Assembly: GCA_036398215.1 (NCBI GenBank)
Contig: DASWHK010000040.1
Location: 1 to 13,541, forward strand
Source of the DNA: DASWHK01 sp036398215
GTDB taxonomy: Bacteria; Acidobacteriota; UBA890
Direction: 5' to 3'
DNA: 13,541 bases
Shown here: positions 1 through 7,456 of the stretch, one piece after another
How positions within the stretch are numbered: position 1 is the stretch's first letter
Layout: the number at the start of each line of letters is the position of its first letter
Position numbers and translations under genes: made by a program
Notes under the pieces: model-generated
Told to the model about the DNA's origin: nothing
Database searches by the model: none
Seen by the model: the letters and a program-made list of their open reading frames with translations, nothing else

Positions 1-1203
1 CGCCACCGCCATCAGGGCGACGACCGTGAAGTCCAGGGGGCGGACGATAAAGGGGACGTGGGAGAGGTAGTAGACCTGCTCGGGCAACGAGATGAGCTGG
101 TAGCGATCGGCCACCAGCGAGGCGCCGATCCCCAGCCCCAATCCGACGACGGTCCCCATCAGGCCAATGAACAGCCCCTGGAAGATGAAGGTGTAGAGGA
201 TGCCGCGGCGGGTGGCCCCCATCGACAGCAGGATGCCGATGTCGCGGTTCTTCTCCATCACCATCAACACCAGGGTGGCGACGATGTTGAGGGCGGCCAC
301 GAAGACGATCAGGCTGATGGTCACGAACATCGCCAGCTTCTCGAGGGCGAGCGCCGAGAAGAAGAAAGCGTTCATCCGTTTCCAGTCCATGATCAGGTAG
401 TCGGGCCCGAGGCGCTCGCGGAGCGCCTCCATCACCGCCTCGGTGCCGTAGATGTCTGCGACTCTGACCTCGACGAAGCTCACCGTCCCGGCGTCGTCGG
501 CGTCCCCGGCCCGGCGGAGCCCGAACATCTCCTGGGCGGTGCGCAAGTCGACGAGCGCCCAGACATTGTCGTACTCGTACATGCCGGCGTCGAAGATCCC
601 TGCCACCCTCAGCTTGGCGTTCTTGAAGCGGCCTACGCCCAGCGGCGTGATCGTCCGGTTGTCGTAGATGGTGACGTTGACGGTATCGCCGACCTGCAGC
701 AGGAGGTTGGCCGCCATGTCTTGGCCGATGATCACCCCGTCGTCGCGGTCGCGCTGGCGCAGCTCCGCGGCGCTGCCCTCGACGATGCGGTCGAGCAATT
801 GCGTGGTGCCGGCCTCGGGATCGACGCCCTTGAAGTTGGCGAACGCCGGCCGGTAGTTGGTGTTGATCAGCGCCTGCTGCATGACCACGGCCGCGGCGCC
901 GACCACCCCCGGCGCCTCCCGGGCTGTGGCGACGACCTCCGGGTGGTTGGCCAGCGGCGCCTCGCCGGTCCCCCAGATCACGATGTGGGCGTTGGCGCCG
1001 ATGATCTTCGCCTGGATGTCCTGCTGGAAGCCGGTCAGCAGGGCCAGGGCGATGACCAGCGCCGCGACGCCGATGGCGATGCCGAGGATCGAGACCGCCG
1101 AGACGATCGAGGTGAAGGCCTGCTTGCGGCGCGCCTTCAGGTAGCGAAGCGCCAGGAACAGCTCGTAGCGCCCGGCGACGAAGCCGGCGTCCTCGCGGCC
1201 CAT
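1..1203 (-). CDS. lolC: LolC/LolE-family lipoprotein-releasing ABC transporter permease (3' end cut by window edge)
   Basis: Inner-membrane permease of the LolCDE/MacB superfamily. With an ATPase (LolD) it extracts lipoproteins from the inner membrane for transfer to the outer membrane. I translated 401 codons from the ATG at 1203; the frame is open to the window edge and probably lacks only the last helix. TM1 is near residues 33-56 (SIVSAVSILGIAIGVAALV), followed by a large periplasmic MacB-like domain (about 60-285), TM2 near 291-315, TM3 near 339-365 and the start of TM4 near 392. The cytoplasmic loop EKNRDIGILLSMGATRRGI (317-335) is the family hallmark between TM2 and TM3. The start overlaps the lysS stop as TGATG, so translation is probably coupled. 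A lolD gene would be expected just beyond the left edge. LolC and LolE cannot be told apart here; many non-gammaproteobacteria have a single such permease. Confidence 0.92.
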   Translation of the reverse strand, partial: MGREDAGFVAGRYELFLALRYLKARRKQAFTSIVSAVSILGIAIGVAALVIALALLTGFQQDIQAKIIGANAHIVIWGTGEAPLANHPEVVATAREAPGVVGAAAVVMQQALINTNYRPAFANFKGVDPEAGTTQLLDRIVEGSAAELRQRDRDDGVIIGQDMAANLLLQVGDTVNVTIYDNRTITPLGVGRFKNAKLRVAGIFDAGMYEYDNVWALVDLRTAQEMFGLRRAGDADDAGTVSFVEVRVADIYGTEAVMEALRERLGPDYLIMDWKRMNAFFFSALALEKLAMFVTISLIVFVAALNIVATLVLMVMEKNRDIGILLSMGATRRGILYTFIFQGLFIGLMGTVVGLGLGIGASLVADRYQLISLPEQVYYLSHVPFIVRPLDFTVVALMAVA

Positions 1204-2672
1204 CACCGGGGTCTCATGAGCGGAAACAGGATGACGTCGCGGATCGACGGCGAATTACTCAGCAGCATCATCAGGCGGTCGATTCCCAGGCCGAAGCCCG
1301 CCGCCGGCGGCATGCCGTGCTCGAGGGCGCAGAGGTAATCCTCGTCGACCCGCTGCTCGGAGAGCTCCGCCTCGCGGGCCTCGCGCATCTGCTCCATGCG
1401 GGCGCGCTGCTCGCGCGGGTCGTTGAGCTCCGAGTAGCCGTTGCCGGTCTCCAGCCCTCCCCAGTAGACCTCGAAGCGCTCGACGAAGCGGTCGTCCTCG
1501 GGATCGACCTTGGCGAACGGCGACACCTCGCGGGGGAAATGGGTGATGAACGTCGGCGCCGCCAGCCGCTCCTGCACGAAACGGCCGAGAGCCGCGTCCC
1601 ACATGAAGCCGAGGCTGAGCCCCTCGGCCGGGACCTGGCGCTCGATCAGCCACCTGCGCAGGCCCTCGGCGTCGAAGAGCAGCTCCTCGGGAATGCCGCC
1701 GACATCGATCAGGGCGTCGGCGAAGCGCAGCCGCCGCCAGGGGCGCTGCATGCTGATCGCCTCGCCCTGGTACTCGAGGTCTCCCGGCCCGCGCACCGCC
1801 TCGGCGGTCACCGTCAGCAGCTCCTCGACGAACTCCATCATCTGCCGGTAGTCCCAGTAGGCGGCGTAGAGCTCGAGCATCGTGAACTCGGGGTTGTGCT
1901 GGGTCGAGATGCCCTCGTTGCGGAAGTTACGGTTGAGCTCGTAGACGCGGGCCAGGCCGCCGACCAGCAGCCGCTTGAGGTAGAGCTCGGGGGCGATGCG
2001 CAGGAAGAGGTCGAGGTCGAGAGCGTTGTGGTGGGTGGTGAAGGGCCGCGCCAGGGCGCCGCCGTACTGCGGCTGCATGATCGGCGTCTCGACCTCGATG
2101 AAACCGCTGGCGTCGAGGTGGGCGCGCAGGGCCCGGAGGGCGGCGGCGCGCTGCCGGAAGACCTCCCGCACGCCCTCGCCGGCGACGAGGTCGAGGTAGC
2201 GCTGCCGGTAGCGGGTCTCGGTGTCCTTGAGGCCGTGCCACTTCTCCGGCAACGGCCGCAGTGCCTTGGCGAGCAGCGTGAAGCTCTCCAGCGCCAGGGT
2301 GAGCTCGCCGGCGCGGGTGCGAATCAGCCGCCCCTCGACGCCGACGAAGTCGCCGAGGTCAAGCTCCTGCCAGCGTTCGAAGGCCTCGTCGCCGAGGTCG
2401 TCGCGGCGAGCGTAGAGCTGCAGCTTGCCGCTGCCGTCGTCGAGGTCGCTGAACGAGGTCTTGCCGTGGCCGCGGCTGCCGACGATGCGACCGGCGAGCC
2501 GCAGCTGCTCGTCCGCCCGCTCGAGGCCCTCGGCGTCCTGGCCGTGGTGGCGGGCGGTCACCGCCCCGAGGGTGGCGTCGACCGGGAAGCGTCGCGGAAA
2601 GGCCTCGACCCCGGCGGCCTCGAGGGCCTCGAGCTTGCGCCGGCGCGCCTCGAACAGCTCGGCCTCGGACAC
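1203..2672 (-). CDS. lysS: Lysyl-tRNA synthetase, class II
   Basis: Charges tRNA-Lys with lysine in the cytoplasm. At 489 aa it has the normal length for bacterial class II LysRS. An N-terminal OB-fold anticodon-binding domain (about residues 55-140) precedes the catalytic core. Class II motif 1 is around 190-200 (GFIEVETPIMQ), motif 2 around 250-268 (FRNEGISTQHNPEFTMLEL) and motif 3 around 459-470 (GFGLGIDRLMML). Other LysRS hallmarks are TETRYRQRYLDL, ETGNGYSELNDP and the C-terminal IRDVILFPLMRP. The start is GTG, one base after the fabF TAA stop (TAACGTG). No Shine-Dalgarno is visible, so initiation probably relies on ribosomes terminating on fabF. The stop overlaps the lolC start. Identity is secure; the exact start is the only one that fits the family N terminus. 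Confidence 0.97.
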   Translation of the reverse strand: MSEAELFEARRRKLEALEAAGVEAFPRRFPVDATLGAVTARHHGQDAEGLERADEQLRLAGRIVGSRGHGKTSFSDLDDGSGKLQLYARRDDLGDEAFERWQELDLGDFVGVEGRLIRTRAGELTLALESFTLLAKALRPLPEKWHGLKDTETRYRQRYLDLVAGEGVREVFRQRAAALRALRAHLDASGFIEVETPIMQPQYGGALARPFTTHHNALDLDLFLRIAPELYLKRLLVGGLARVYELNRNFRNEGISTQHNPEFTMLELYAAYWDYRQMMEFVEELLTVTAEAVRGPGDLEYQGEAISMQRPWRRLRFADALIDVGGIPEELLFDAEGLRRWLIERQVPAEGLSLGFMWDAALGRFVQERLAAPTFITHFPREVSPFAKVDPEDDRFVERFEVYWGGLETGNGYSELNDPREQRARMEQMREAREAELSEQRVDEDYLCALEHGMPPAAGFGLGIDRLMMLLSNSPSIRDVILFPLMRPR

Positions 2673-2673
2673 G

Positions 2674-3918
2674 TTACGGGTAACGCTTGAAGAGCAACGC
2701 GGCGTTGGTGCCGCCGAACCCGAACGAGTTCGACAGGGCGTACTCGAGCTCGACCTCGCGGGCCTCGTTGGGCACGTAGTCGAGGTCGCAATCGGGGTCG
2801 GGATCCTCGTAGTTGATCGTCGGCGGCACCACCTGATCGCGCAGCGCCAGGGCGATGATCCCGGCCTCGACGCCGCCGGCGGCCCCCAGCAGGTGGCCCA
2901 TCATCGATTTCGTCGAGGAGACCGCGAGCTTGCCGGCATGGTCGCCGAAGGCCTTCTTGATGGCCATGGTCTCGATCCGGTCGCCCGCCGGGGTCGAGGT
3001 CCCGTGGGCGTTGATGTAGCCGACCTGCGCGGGGCTGACGCCGGCATCCTTGAGCGTCGTGACCATCACCCGGAAGGCCCCGTCGCCGTCGTCCGGGGGC
3101 GAGCTGATGTGGTGGGCGTCGCCGGACATCCCGTAGCCGGCCACCTCGGCGACGATCGGCGCGCCGCGCTTGCGGGCCGTCTCCTCGGCCTCGAGGATCA
3201 GCACGCCGGCGCCCTCCCCGAGGATGAAGCCATTGCGGCCGGCGTCGAAGGGACGGCTGGCGCGCTCGGGCTCGTCGTTGCGGGTGGAAAGCGCCCGCAT
3301 GGCGGCGAAACCGTCGATCGCCAGGGCGCAGACGACGCCCTCGCTGCCACCGGCCACCATGACGTCGGCGTCGCCGCGGGAGACGATCTCATAGGCGTCG
3401 CCGATGGCGTGGGCGCCGGTGGTACAGGCGGTGCAGGTGGCGGAGTTGGGGCCCTTGAGGGCGAACTTGATCGACACCCAGCCGGCGGCCTCGTTGACGA
3501 TCAGGCCGGGGATGAAGAAGGGGCTCACCTTGCCGGGGCCCTTGTCGAGGAGCGTCCGGTGGTGGAGCTCCATCATGTTGAGGCCGCCGATCCCGGAGCC
3601 AATCAGCACCCCGATGCGCTCGGAAGGATACGGGCGGTCCTCCCCATCCAGCCCGGCCTCCCGCAGGCCGAACCCGGCCGCCGCGAGGGCGTACTGGATG
3701 TGGTAATCCATCTTCTTGAGGTCCTTCTTGGCGACGTAGTCGAGCGCGTCGAAGCCCTTGACCTCGCCGGCGATGCGCACCGCGAAGCCCTCGGTGTCGA
3801 ACTTGGTGATCGGGCAGACCCCGGAGACGCCGGCCACGCAAGCCTTCCAGGTCTCCTCAGTGCCGATCCCGAGCGGGCTGACGATCCCCACGCCCGTGAC
3901 GACGACTCGTCGTTCCAT
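2674..3918 (-). CDS. fabF: Beta-ketoacyl-ACP synthase II (KAS II)
   Basis: Condensing enzyme of type II fatty acid synthesis: it adds malonyl-ACP to a growing acyl-ACP. The 414-aa length is typical. The catalytic triad is visible as C165 (TACTTGAHAIG), H305 (NAHGTSTPAGD) and H342 with K337 (STKSMMGHLLGAAGG). The C-terminal glycine-rich loop SNSFGFGGTNAALLF (396-410), which gates the acyl pocket, is intact. The N terminus RRVVVTGVGIVSPLG is standard. The ATG has only a weak purine stretch (GCGGGAAA) upstream. It lies 53 bp after acpP, with a hairpin in the gap, and abuts lysS. The acpP-fabF order is the usual one. FabB is less likely because of length and context. Confidence 0.96.
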   Translation of the reverse strand: MERRVVVTGVGIVSPLGIGTEETWKACVAGVSGVCPITKFDTEGFAVRIAGEVKGFDALDYVAKKDLKKMDYHIQYALAAAGFGLREAGLDGEDRPYPSERIGVLIGSGIGGLNMMELHHRTLLDKGPGKVSPFFIPGLIVNEAAGWVSIKFALKGPNSATCTACTTGAHAIGDAYEIVSRGDADVMVAGGSEGVVCALAIDGFAAMRALSTRNDEPERASRPFDAGRNGFILGEGAGVLILEAEETARKRGAPIVAEVAGYGMSGDAHHISSPPDDGDGAFRVMVTTLKDAGVSPAQVGYINAHGTSTPAGDRIETMAIKKAFGDHAGKLAVSSTKSMMGHLLGAAGGVEAGIIALALRDQVVPPTINYEDPDPDCDLDYVPNEAREVELEYALSNSFGFGGTNAALLFKRYP

Positions 3919-3936
3919 GAGTTTCCCGCGCCTTGC

Positions 3937-3954
3937 CGGCGCCTGGCGGCGCCG
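3937..3954 (-). promoter_or_regulatory. Intercistronic hairpin between acpP and fabF
   Basis: A perfect 7-bp stem (CGGCGCC / GGCGCCG) with a 4-nt loop lies in the 53-bp acpP-fabF gap. No T-run follows on the minus strand, so it is not a standard intrinsic terminator. It may act as an mRNA 3' end stabiliser or partial attenuator that keeps acpP transcript above fabF. In DNA this GC-rich, short hairpins arise by chance, so function is uncertain. Confidence 0.35.
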
Positions 3955-3971
3955 CTCCGGAGGCGTCCTGG

Positions 3972-4205
3972 CTAGCCGGAGTGCTGCTCGATGTAGGCGA
4001 CGGCGTCCTGGACCTTGGTGATCTTCTCGGCGTCCTCGTCCGGAATCTCGAGGTCGAACTCTTCCTCGAACGCCATCACCAGCTCCACGGTGTCGAGCGA
4101 GTCGGCCCCCAGGTCATCGACGAACGATGCTTCGGCGGTGACCTCGTCGGCGTCCACGCCGAGCTGCTCGACGATGATCTTCTTGACCTTTTCCAGGGTG
4201 TCCAT
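3972..4205 (-). CDS. acpP: Acyl carrier protein
   Basis: Small acidic carrier (77 aa) that holds growing fatty acyl chains on a 4'-phosphopantetheine arm for the Fab enzymes. The attachment serine is S36 in the DSL motif (DLGADSLDTVELVMAFEEEF). Helix II after it is rich in Glu, as needed for partner-enzyme docking. Length and C-terminal IEQH are typical. The ATG has a strong Shine-Dalgarno (AGGAGGGAG, about 4 bases upstream). It sits between fabG (69-bp gap) and fabF (53-bp gap). The fabG-acpP gap contains a less GC-rich stretch with TAGTAT that might be a weak -10, but no convincing -35, so a separate acpP promoter is only possible. Confidence 0.98.
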   Translation of the reverse strand: MDTLEKVKKIIVEQLGVDADEVTAEASFVDDLGADSLDTVELVMAFEEEFDLEIPDEDAEKITKVQDAVAYIEQHSG

Positions 4206-4274
4206 CGGCTCCCTCCTGCTGCGCGCTCTCCGCTGCGCTTGAAGAGATACTAGGGAATCCTCGTCGCCGGAACG

Positions 4275-5021
4275 CTACATATACATACCACCGTCGACGC
4301 TCAAGGTCTGGCCGGTGACATACGCTGCATCTTCGGACAATAGAAACCGTACGGCGCCCGCGACGTCGGCGCCTTCCCCCAACCGGCCCAACGGAATCTG
4401 CTCGAGCAGTCTCGCGGCAGCCTTCTCGGGCAACGCCGCCGTCATTTCCGTGGAAATGTACCCCGGCGCCACCGCGTTCACCGTGATGTTCCGCGACGCC
4501 ACTTCGCGGGCCAGCGCCCTGGTAAAGCCCAAGACGCCCGCCTTGGCGGCGGCGTAGGCGGTTTGGCCGGGATTGCCCAGCAAACCGACTACCGAGCTGA
4601 TCGTGACGATCCTGCCGCTGCGCCGACGGAGCATGGATCTTAGCACGGTCTTCGAGCAGTTATAGACCCCGGTCAGGTCGGTTCGCAGCACCGCGTCCCA
4701 GTCCTCGGGATCGAGCCGCAACAACAGGTTGTCGCGGGTGATTCCGGCGTTGTTCACCAGGAAATCGAGGCGCTCGAAGCGCTGCAGCCCCGCCTCGACG
4801 GCGGCGCGCACCGAGGCCAGATCGCCGACGTCCATCTCCACCGCCAGCGCCTCGACGTCGTGCTCGGCGAGGGATCGCGCCACACCGTCGCAGGCCTCGA
4901 GGCGGCGGGAGGCGAGGATCAGGTTGCAGCCTTCCGCTGCCAGCCGGCGCGCGATCACCTCCCCGATGCCCTGCGAGGCGCCGGTGATCAGCGCCACCTG
5001 CTGCTCGAAGGCTCGGCTCAT
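4275..5021 (-). CDS. fabG: 3-oxoacyl-ACP reductase
   Basis: NADPH-dependent reductase of the beta-keto group in each fatty acid elongation cycle, of the short-chain dehydrogenase family. The start at 5021 gives 248 aa, normal for FabG. It is chosen because AAAGGAGGA lies 7 bases upstream of this ATG; an in-frame upstream start at 5060 would add 13 unlikely residues. Visible motifs are the Rossmann loop TGASQGIG (13-20), NNAG (90-93), the catalytic S143, Y156 and K160 (ISSVVG and YAAAK), and the FabG C terminus GQTLSVDGGMYM. It lies between fabD (45-bp gap containing a strong hairpin) and acpP. Identity is secured by the cluster, since isolated SDR proteins are otherwise ambiguous. Confidence 0.96.
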   Translation of the reverse strand: MSRAFEQQVALITGASQGIGEVIARRLAAEGCNLILASRRLEACDGVARSLAEHDVEALAVEMDVGDLASVRAAVEAGLQRFERLDFLVNNAGITRDNLLLRLDPEDWDAVLRTDLTGVYNCSKTVLRSMLRRRSGRIVTISSVVGLLGNPGQTAYAAAKAGVLGFTRALAREVASRNITVNAVAPGYISTEMTAALPEKAAARLLEQIPLGRLGEGADVAGAVRFLLSEDAAYVTGQTLSVDGGMYM

Positions 5022-5037
5022 GAGAACTCCTCCTTTC

Positions 5038-5058
5038 GGCCCGCCGGCACGGCGGGCC
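5038..5058 (-). promoter_or_regulatory. Strong GC hairpin between fabD and fabG
   Basis: A perfect 9-bp inverted repeat (GGCCCGCCG / CGGCGGGCC) with a 3-nt loop fills most of the 45-bp fabD-fabG gap. It ends one base before the AAAGGAGGA ribosome-binding region of fabG. No T-tract follows, so classic intrinsic termination is not expected. Position suggests an effect on fabG translation, transcript processing or partial termination. The structure is clear in the sequence; the role is inferred. Confidence 0.5.
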
Positions 5059-5066
5059 ACCGGCGG

Positions 5067-6017
5067 TCAGCTCAAGGAAGCCACCACGGCGTCGATCCGC
5101 TCCACCTCGTCGACGCTGTAGGTATCGACGCCGCGCCCGAGGGTCCGCTTGACCAGGCCGCTGAGGACGGTGCCGGGGCCGACCTCCACGAACACCCCGA
5201 CTCCCTGGGCGGCAAGGTACTCGAGGGTCTCGGTCCAGCGCACCGGGCGGGTCACCTGGCGCTCGAGCGCATCGCGGGCCGCGGCGCCGTCGGCAACCGG
5301 TCGGGCGTCGACGTTGCAGACGACCGGAAAGGCCGGGTCGGCGAACTCCACGGCACGCAACTGCGGGATCAGCCGATCGGCGGCCGGCTGCATCAGCCGG
5401 CAGTGAAACGGAGCGCTGACGTTGAGCATGATCACGCGCCGGGCTCCAGCCTCGCCGGCGGCGCCTGCCAGCGCCTCCACCGCCTCGCGGTGGCCGGCGA
5501 CGACGACCTGCCCGGGGGCATTGAGGTTGGCGATCTCGAGGACCTTATCGCCGCGTTGGGCGGCGCACAGCTCCTCGACGACCCCCACCTCCAGGCCGAT
5601 GACGGCGGCCATCGCGCCGCTACCCTCGGGGACCGCTTCCTGCATGTAGCGGCCGCGATCGTGCACCAGGCGCGTCGCGGTGGCGACGTCGAGACTGCCC
5701 GCGGCAACCAGCGCCGAGTACTCCCCCAGCGAGTGGCCGGCCACCCAGCCGGGGCGCAGCCCCCGCGACTCGAGGACCCGGTCGAGGGCGACGCTGACCG
5801 CCAGGATCGCCGGCTGAGTGATCTCGGTGCGCCGCAGCGTGGCTTCGTCGGCGTGGAAGCACAGGTCGGCGATGGAGAACGGCAGGGCGCCGTCGGCCTG
5901 CTCGAAGACCTCGCGGGCCTCGGCGGAGACCTCGTACACCGCCTTGCCCATCCCCGGGTACTGCGACCCCTGCCCGGGGTAGAGAAAAGCCACCGCTGCG
6001 GGATGCGAAGCTGACAA
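5067..6017 (-). CDS. fabD: Malonyl-CoA:ACP transacylase
   Basis: Transfers malonyl from CoA to ACP, supplying the extender for fatty acid synthesis. Motifs are the N-terminal FLYPGQGSQ, the nucleophile elbow GHSLGEYSAL (Ser at residue 96 with the start used here), RGRYMQEAVPEGSGAMAAV with the substrate carboxylate-binding arginine, and the catalytic His in SAPFHCRLM (residue 205). The C-terminal FVEVGPGTVLSGL is typical. The start is uncertain. TTG at 6017 gives 316 aa and places the active Ser close to the E. coli position, but its ribosome-binding site is weak. GTG at 5993 (308 aa) is possible. The upstream ATG at 6110 would add an Arg-rich leader unlike the family and cross a repeat element. 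It follows plsX directly, without fabH. Confidence 0.93.
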   Translation of the reverse strand: MSASHPAAVAFLYPGQGSQYPGMGKAVYEVSAEAREVFEQADGALPFSIADLCFHADEATLRRTEITQPAILAVSVALDRVLESRGLRPGWVAGHSLGEYSALVAAGSLDVATATRLVHDRGRYMQEAVPEGSGAMAAVIGLEVGVVEELCAAQRGDKVLEIANLNAPGQVVVAGHREAVEALAGAAGEAGARRVIMLNVSAPFHCRLMQPAADRLIPQLRAVEFADPAFPVVCNVDARPVADGAAARDALERQVTRPVRWTETLEYLAAQGVGVFVEVGPGTVLSGLVKRTLGRGVDTYSVDEVERIDAVVASLS

Positions 6018-6102
6018 GCCAACCGTCTTTCGTTGCTGCGCCGGAAACGCCGGCCGTTCACGCGATCTCCGTCGCTGCTCCTTGCATCCGCCGCCATCGC
6101 GC

Positions 6103-6138
6103 CGCCACAAACATCATCGTATTTACGGTACGGAACAC
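6103..6138 (-). repeat. Dispersed 36-bp repeat, copy A (plsX-fabD gap)
   Basis: Read on the minus strand, this segment matches plus-strand 10686-10721 at 28 of 36 positions without gaps. The 23-bp core (6103-6125) matches at 20 of 23 and ends in an identical GTTTGTGGCG. The core contains CGTAAATACG, with symmetric CGTA/TACG arms. Both copies are intergenic, AT-richer than their surroundings, and next to lipid/acyl-CoA genes. It could be a regulator binding site, promoter element or short interspersed repeat. The similarity is seen directly; the role is unknown. Confidence 0.5.
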
Positions 6139-7173
6139 TTAGGGCTCCTCTGCCAGCGCCCTCGCGAGATCGGCGTCGCCGTCGAGGGCGAGGGCCGCGA
6201 GCATCTCCTCGATCCGCTGGTTGACCCCATGCTGAGCGTACTCGGTCGCCACCCGGATGCCGTTCATGATCGCCCGCGCCGACGAGCGACCGTGGCAGAT
6301 GACACAGAGGCCCCGGGCGCCCAGCAGCGGCGCCCCGCCGAACTCGGCGTAGTGTACCCGACCGCGGTAGTTGCGAAAGGCGCCGCGGGCGATCCGCGCC
6401 CCCAGGCGGTTGCGGGGCGAGCTGGTGAGCTCGTCGCGCAGCAGATGGAGCATGGTCTCGACCACGGCTTCGCTGGTCTTGAGCACGACGTTGCCGGTGA
6501 AGCCGTCGCTGACCACCACATCGGCATCGCCGCTGTAGATCTCGCGGGCCTCGACGTTGCCGAGGAAGTTGAGCGGCGAGGCTTCGAGCGCCTTGTGGGC
6601 GGCGCGGATCAGGTCGGTGCCCTTCCCCGCCTCCTCGCCGATCGACAGCAAGCCGACGCGCGGCCGCTCGAGGCCGAGGATCGTCTGGGCGAAAAAGCTG
6701 CCCATGACCGCGAACTGCACCAGGTGGCGGCTCTTGGGGTCGACGTTGGCGCCGACGTCGATCAGCACGGTGCGGCCGCGCCGGCTCGGCAGGATCACCG
6801 CCAGGGCGGGCCGGTCGACGCCGGTGATGGTGCCGACGTAGCGCTTGACGGTGACCATTACCGCACCGGTGTTGCCGGCGGAGACGAAACCCTGCACCTC
6901 GCCATCGCGCAGCAGGCGGGCGGCGACGTGGATCGACGAGTCCTTCTTGCGGCGCAGCGCGTTGGCCGGCGGCTCGTCCATGCCGATCACCTCGTCGGCG
7001 TGGACGATCGACAGCGGCGGCGGGTTGGCATGGCCGGCGAGCGCCTTCTCGATGCGCTCCCGCTGACCCACCAGCACCACATCGGCGCCGAGCTCGCGGG
7101 CGGCGAGCACGGCGCCGGCCACCGGGTGCTCGGGGGCGTGGTCGCCGCCCATGGCATCGACGGCGATCTTCAT
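6139..7173 (-). CDS. plsX: Phosphate acyltransferase PlsX
   Basis: Makes acyl-phosphate from acyl-ACP and phosphate, the donor for PlsY in glycerolipid synthesis; a peripheral membrane enzyme. The start at 7173 gives 344 aa beginning MKIAVDAMGGDHAPE, the standard PlsX N terminus. An in-frame ATG at 7197 would add eight residues and is less likely. Family motifs include IGMDEPPANALRRKKDSS, VSAGNTGAVM, RPALAVILPSRRGRTVLIDVGAN, GNVEAREI and VSDGFTGNVVLKTSE. It lies 78 bp after rpmF. The yceD-rpmF-plsX order is widely conserved. The next gene is fabD rather than the usual fabH. Confidence 0.97.
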   Translation of the reverse strand: MKIAVDAMGGDHAPEHPVAGAVLAARELGADVVLVGQRERIEKALAGHANPPPLSIVHADEVIGMDEPPANALRRKKDSSIHVAARLLRDGEVQGFVSAGNTGAVMVTVKRYVGTITGVDRPALAVILPSRRGRTVLIDVGANVDPKSRHLVQFAVMGSFFAQTILGLERPRVGLLSIGEEAGKGTDLIRAAHKALEASPLNFLGNVEAREIYSGDADVVVSDGFTGNVVLKTSEAVVETMLHLLRDELTSSPRNRLGARIARGAFRNYRGRVHYAEFGGAPLLGARGLCVICHGRSSARAIMNGIRVATEYAQHGVNQRIEEMLAALALDGDADLARALAEEP

Positions 7174-7251
7174 GAGGTCCCGGCCCGCATCTCGCATCGC
7201 CGCTCTCCGGCGGGCGGGCTCGGCCTTCGCGGCGCCCGCCGCGGGCTCGTA

Positions 7252-7434
7252 CTAATCTTCGTCGGCGGCAACGACCAGGCGCCCCTTGTAGTAGCCACAA
7301 TGGGGGCAGACCCGGTGCGGTGACTTCGGGCGGTGACACTGCGGGCACTCGGAGCGGCCCGGAATCGCCAGCGTGTCATGGGTGCGGCGCCGGTCGCGAC
7401 GGGCGCGGGTATGTCGTTTCTTGGGAAGTGCCAC
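7252..7434 (-). CDS. rpmF: 50S ribosomal protein L32
   Basis: Small basic protein (60 aa) of the large ribosomal subunit. The N terminus MALPKKRHTRARRDRRR is characteristic. Two CxxC pairs (C30/C33 and C43/C46) form a zinc ribbon, so this is the zinc-binding form of L32. The start is GTG with GAGGA six bases upstream. It follows yceD by 22 bp, the classic pairing, and precedes plsX, linking ribosome and lipid synthesis in one transcription unit. Confidence 0.97.
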   Translation of the reverse strand: MALPKKRHTRARRDRRRTHDTLAIPGRSECPQCHRPKSPHRVCPHCGYYKGRLVVAADED

Positions 7435-7456
7435 GGCTTGTCCTCGGCGGTTGGTG

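Noticed and set aside
4206..4274. Separate acpP promoter in the fabG-acpP gap
   Set aside because: TAGTAT gives a weak -10 match, but I found no acceptable -35 at 16-18 bp. Too weak to list as a feature.
6018..6110. fabD beginning at the ATG at 6110
   Set aside because: It would add an Arg-rich leader not seen in FabD and overlap repeat copy A. TTG at 6017 or GTG at 5993 gives the usual length.
7213..7240. Inverted repeat GGCGGGC/GCCCGCC in the rpmF-plsX gap as a terminator
   Set aside because: The 7-bp stem has a 14-nt loop and no T-run, and plsX is normally cotranscribed with rpmF. It is likely a chance pairing in GC-rich DNA.
5432..7348. A 638-codon minus-strand frame overlapping fabD, plsX and rpmF
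   Set aside because: It is an out-of-frame shadow of recognised genes on the same strand, with Arg/Pro/Ala-rich translation.
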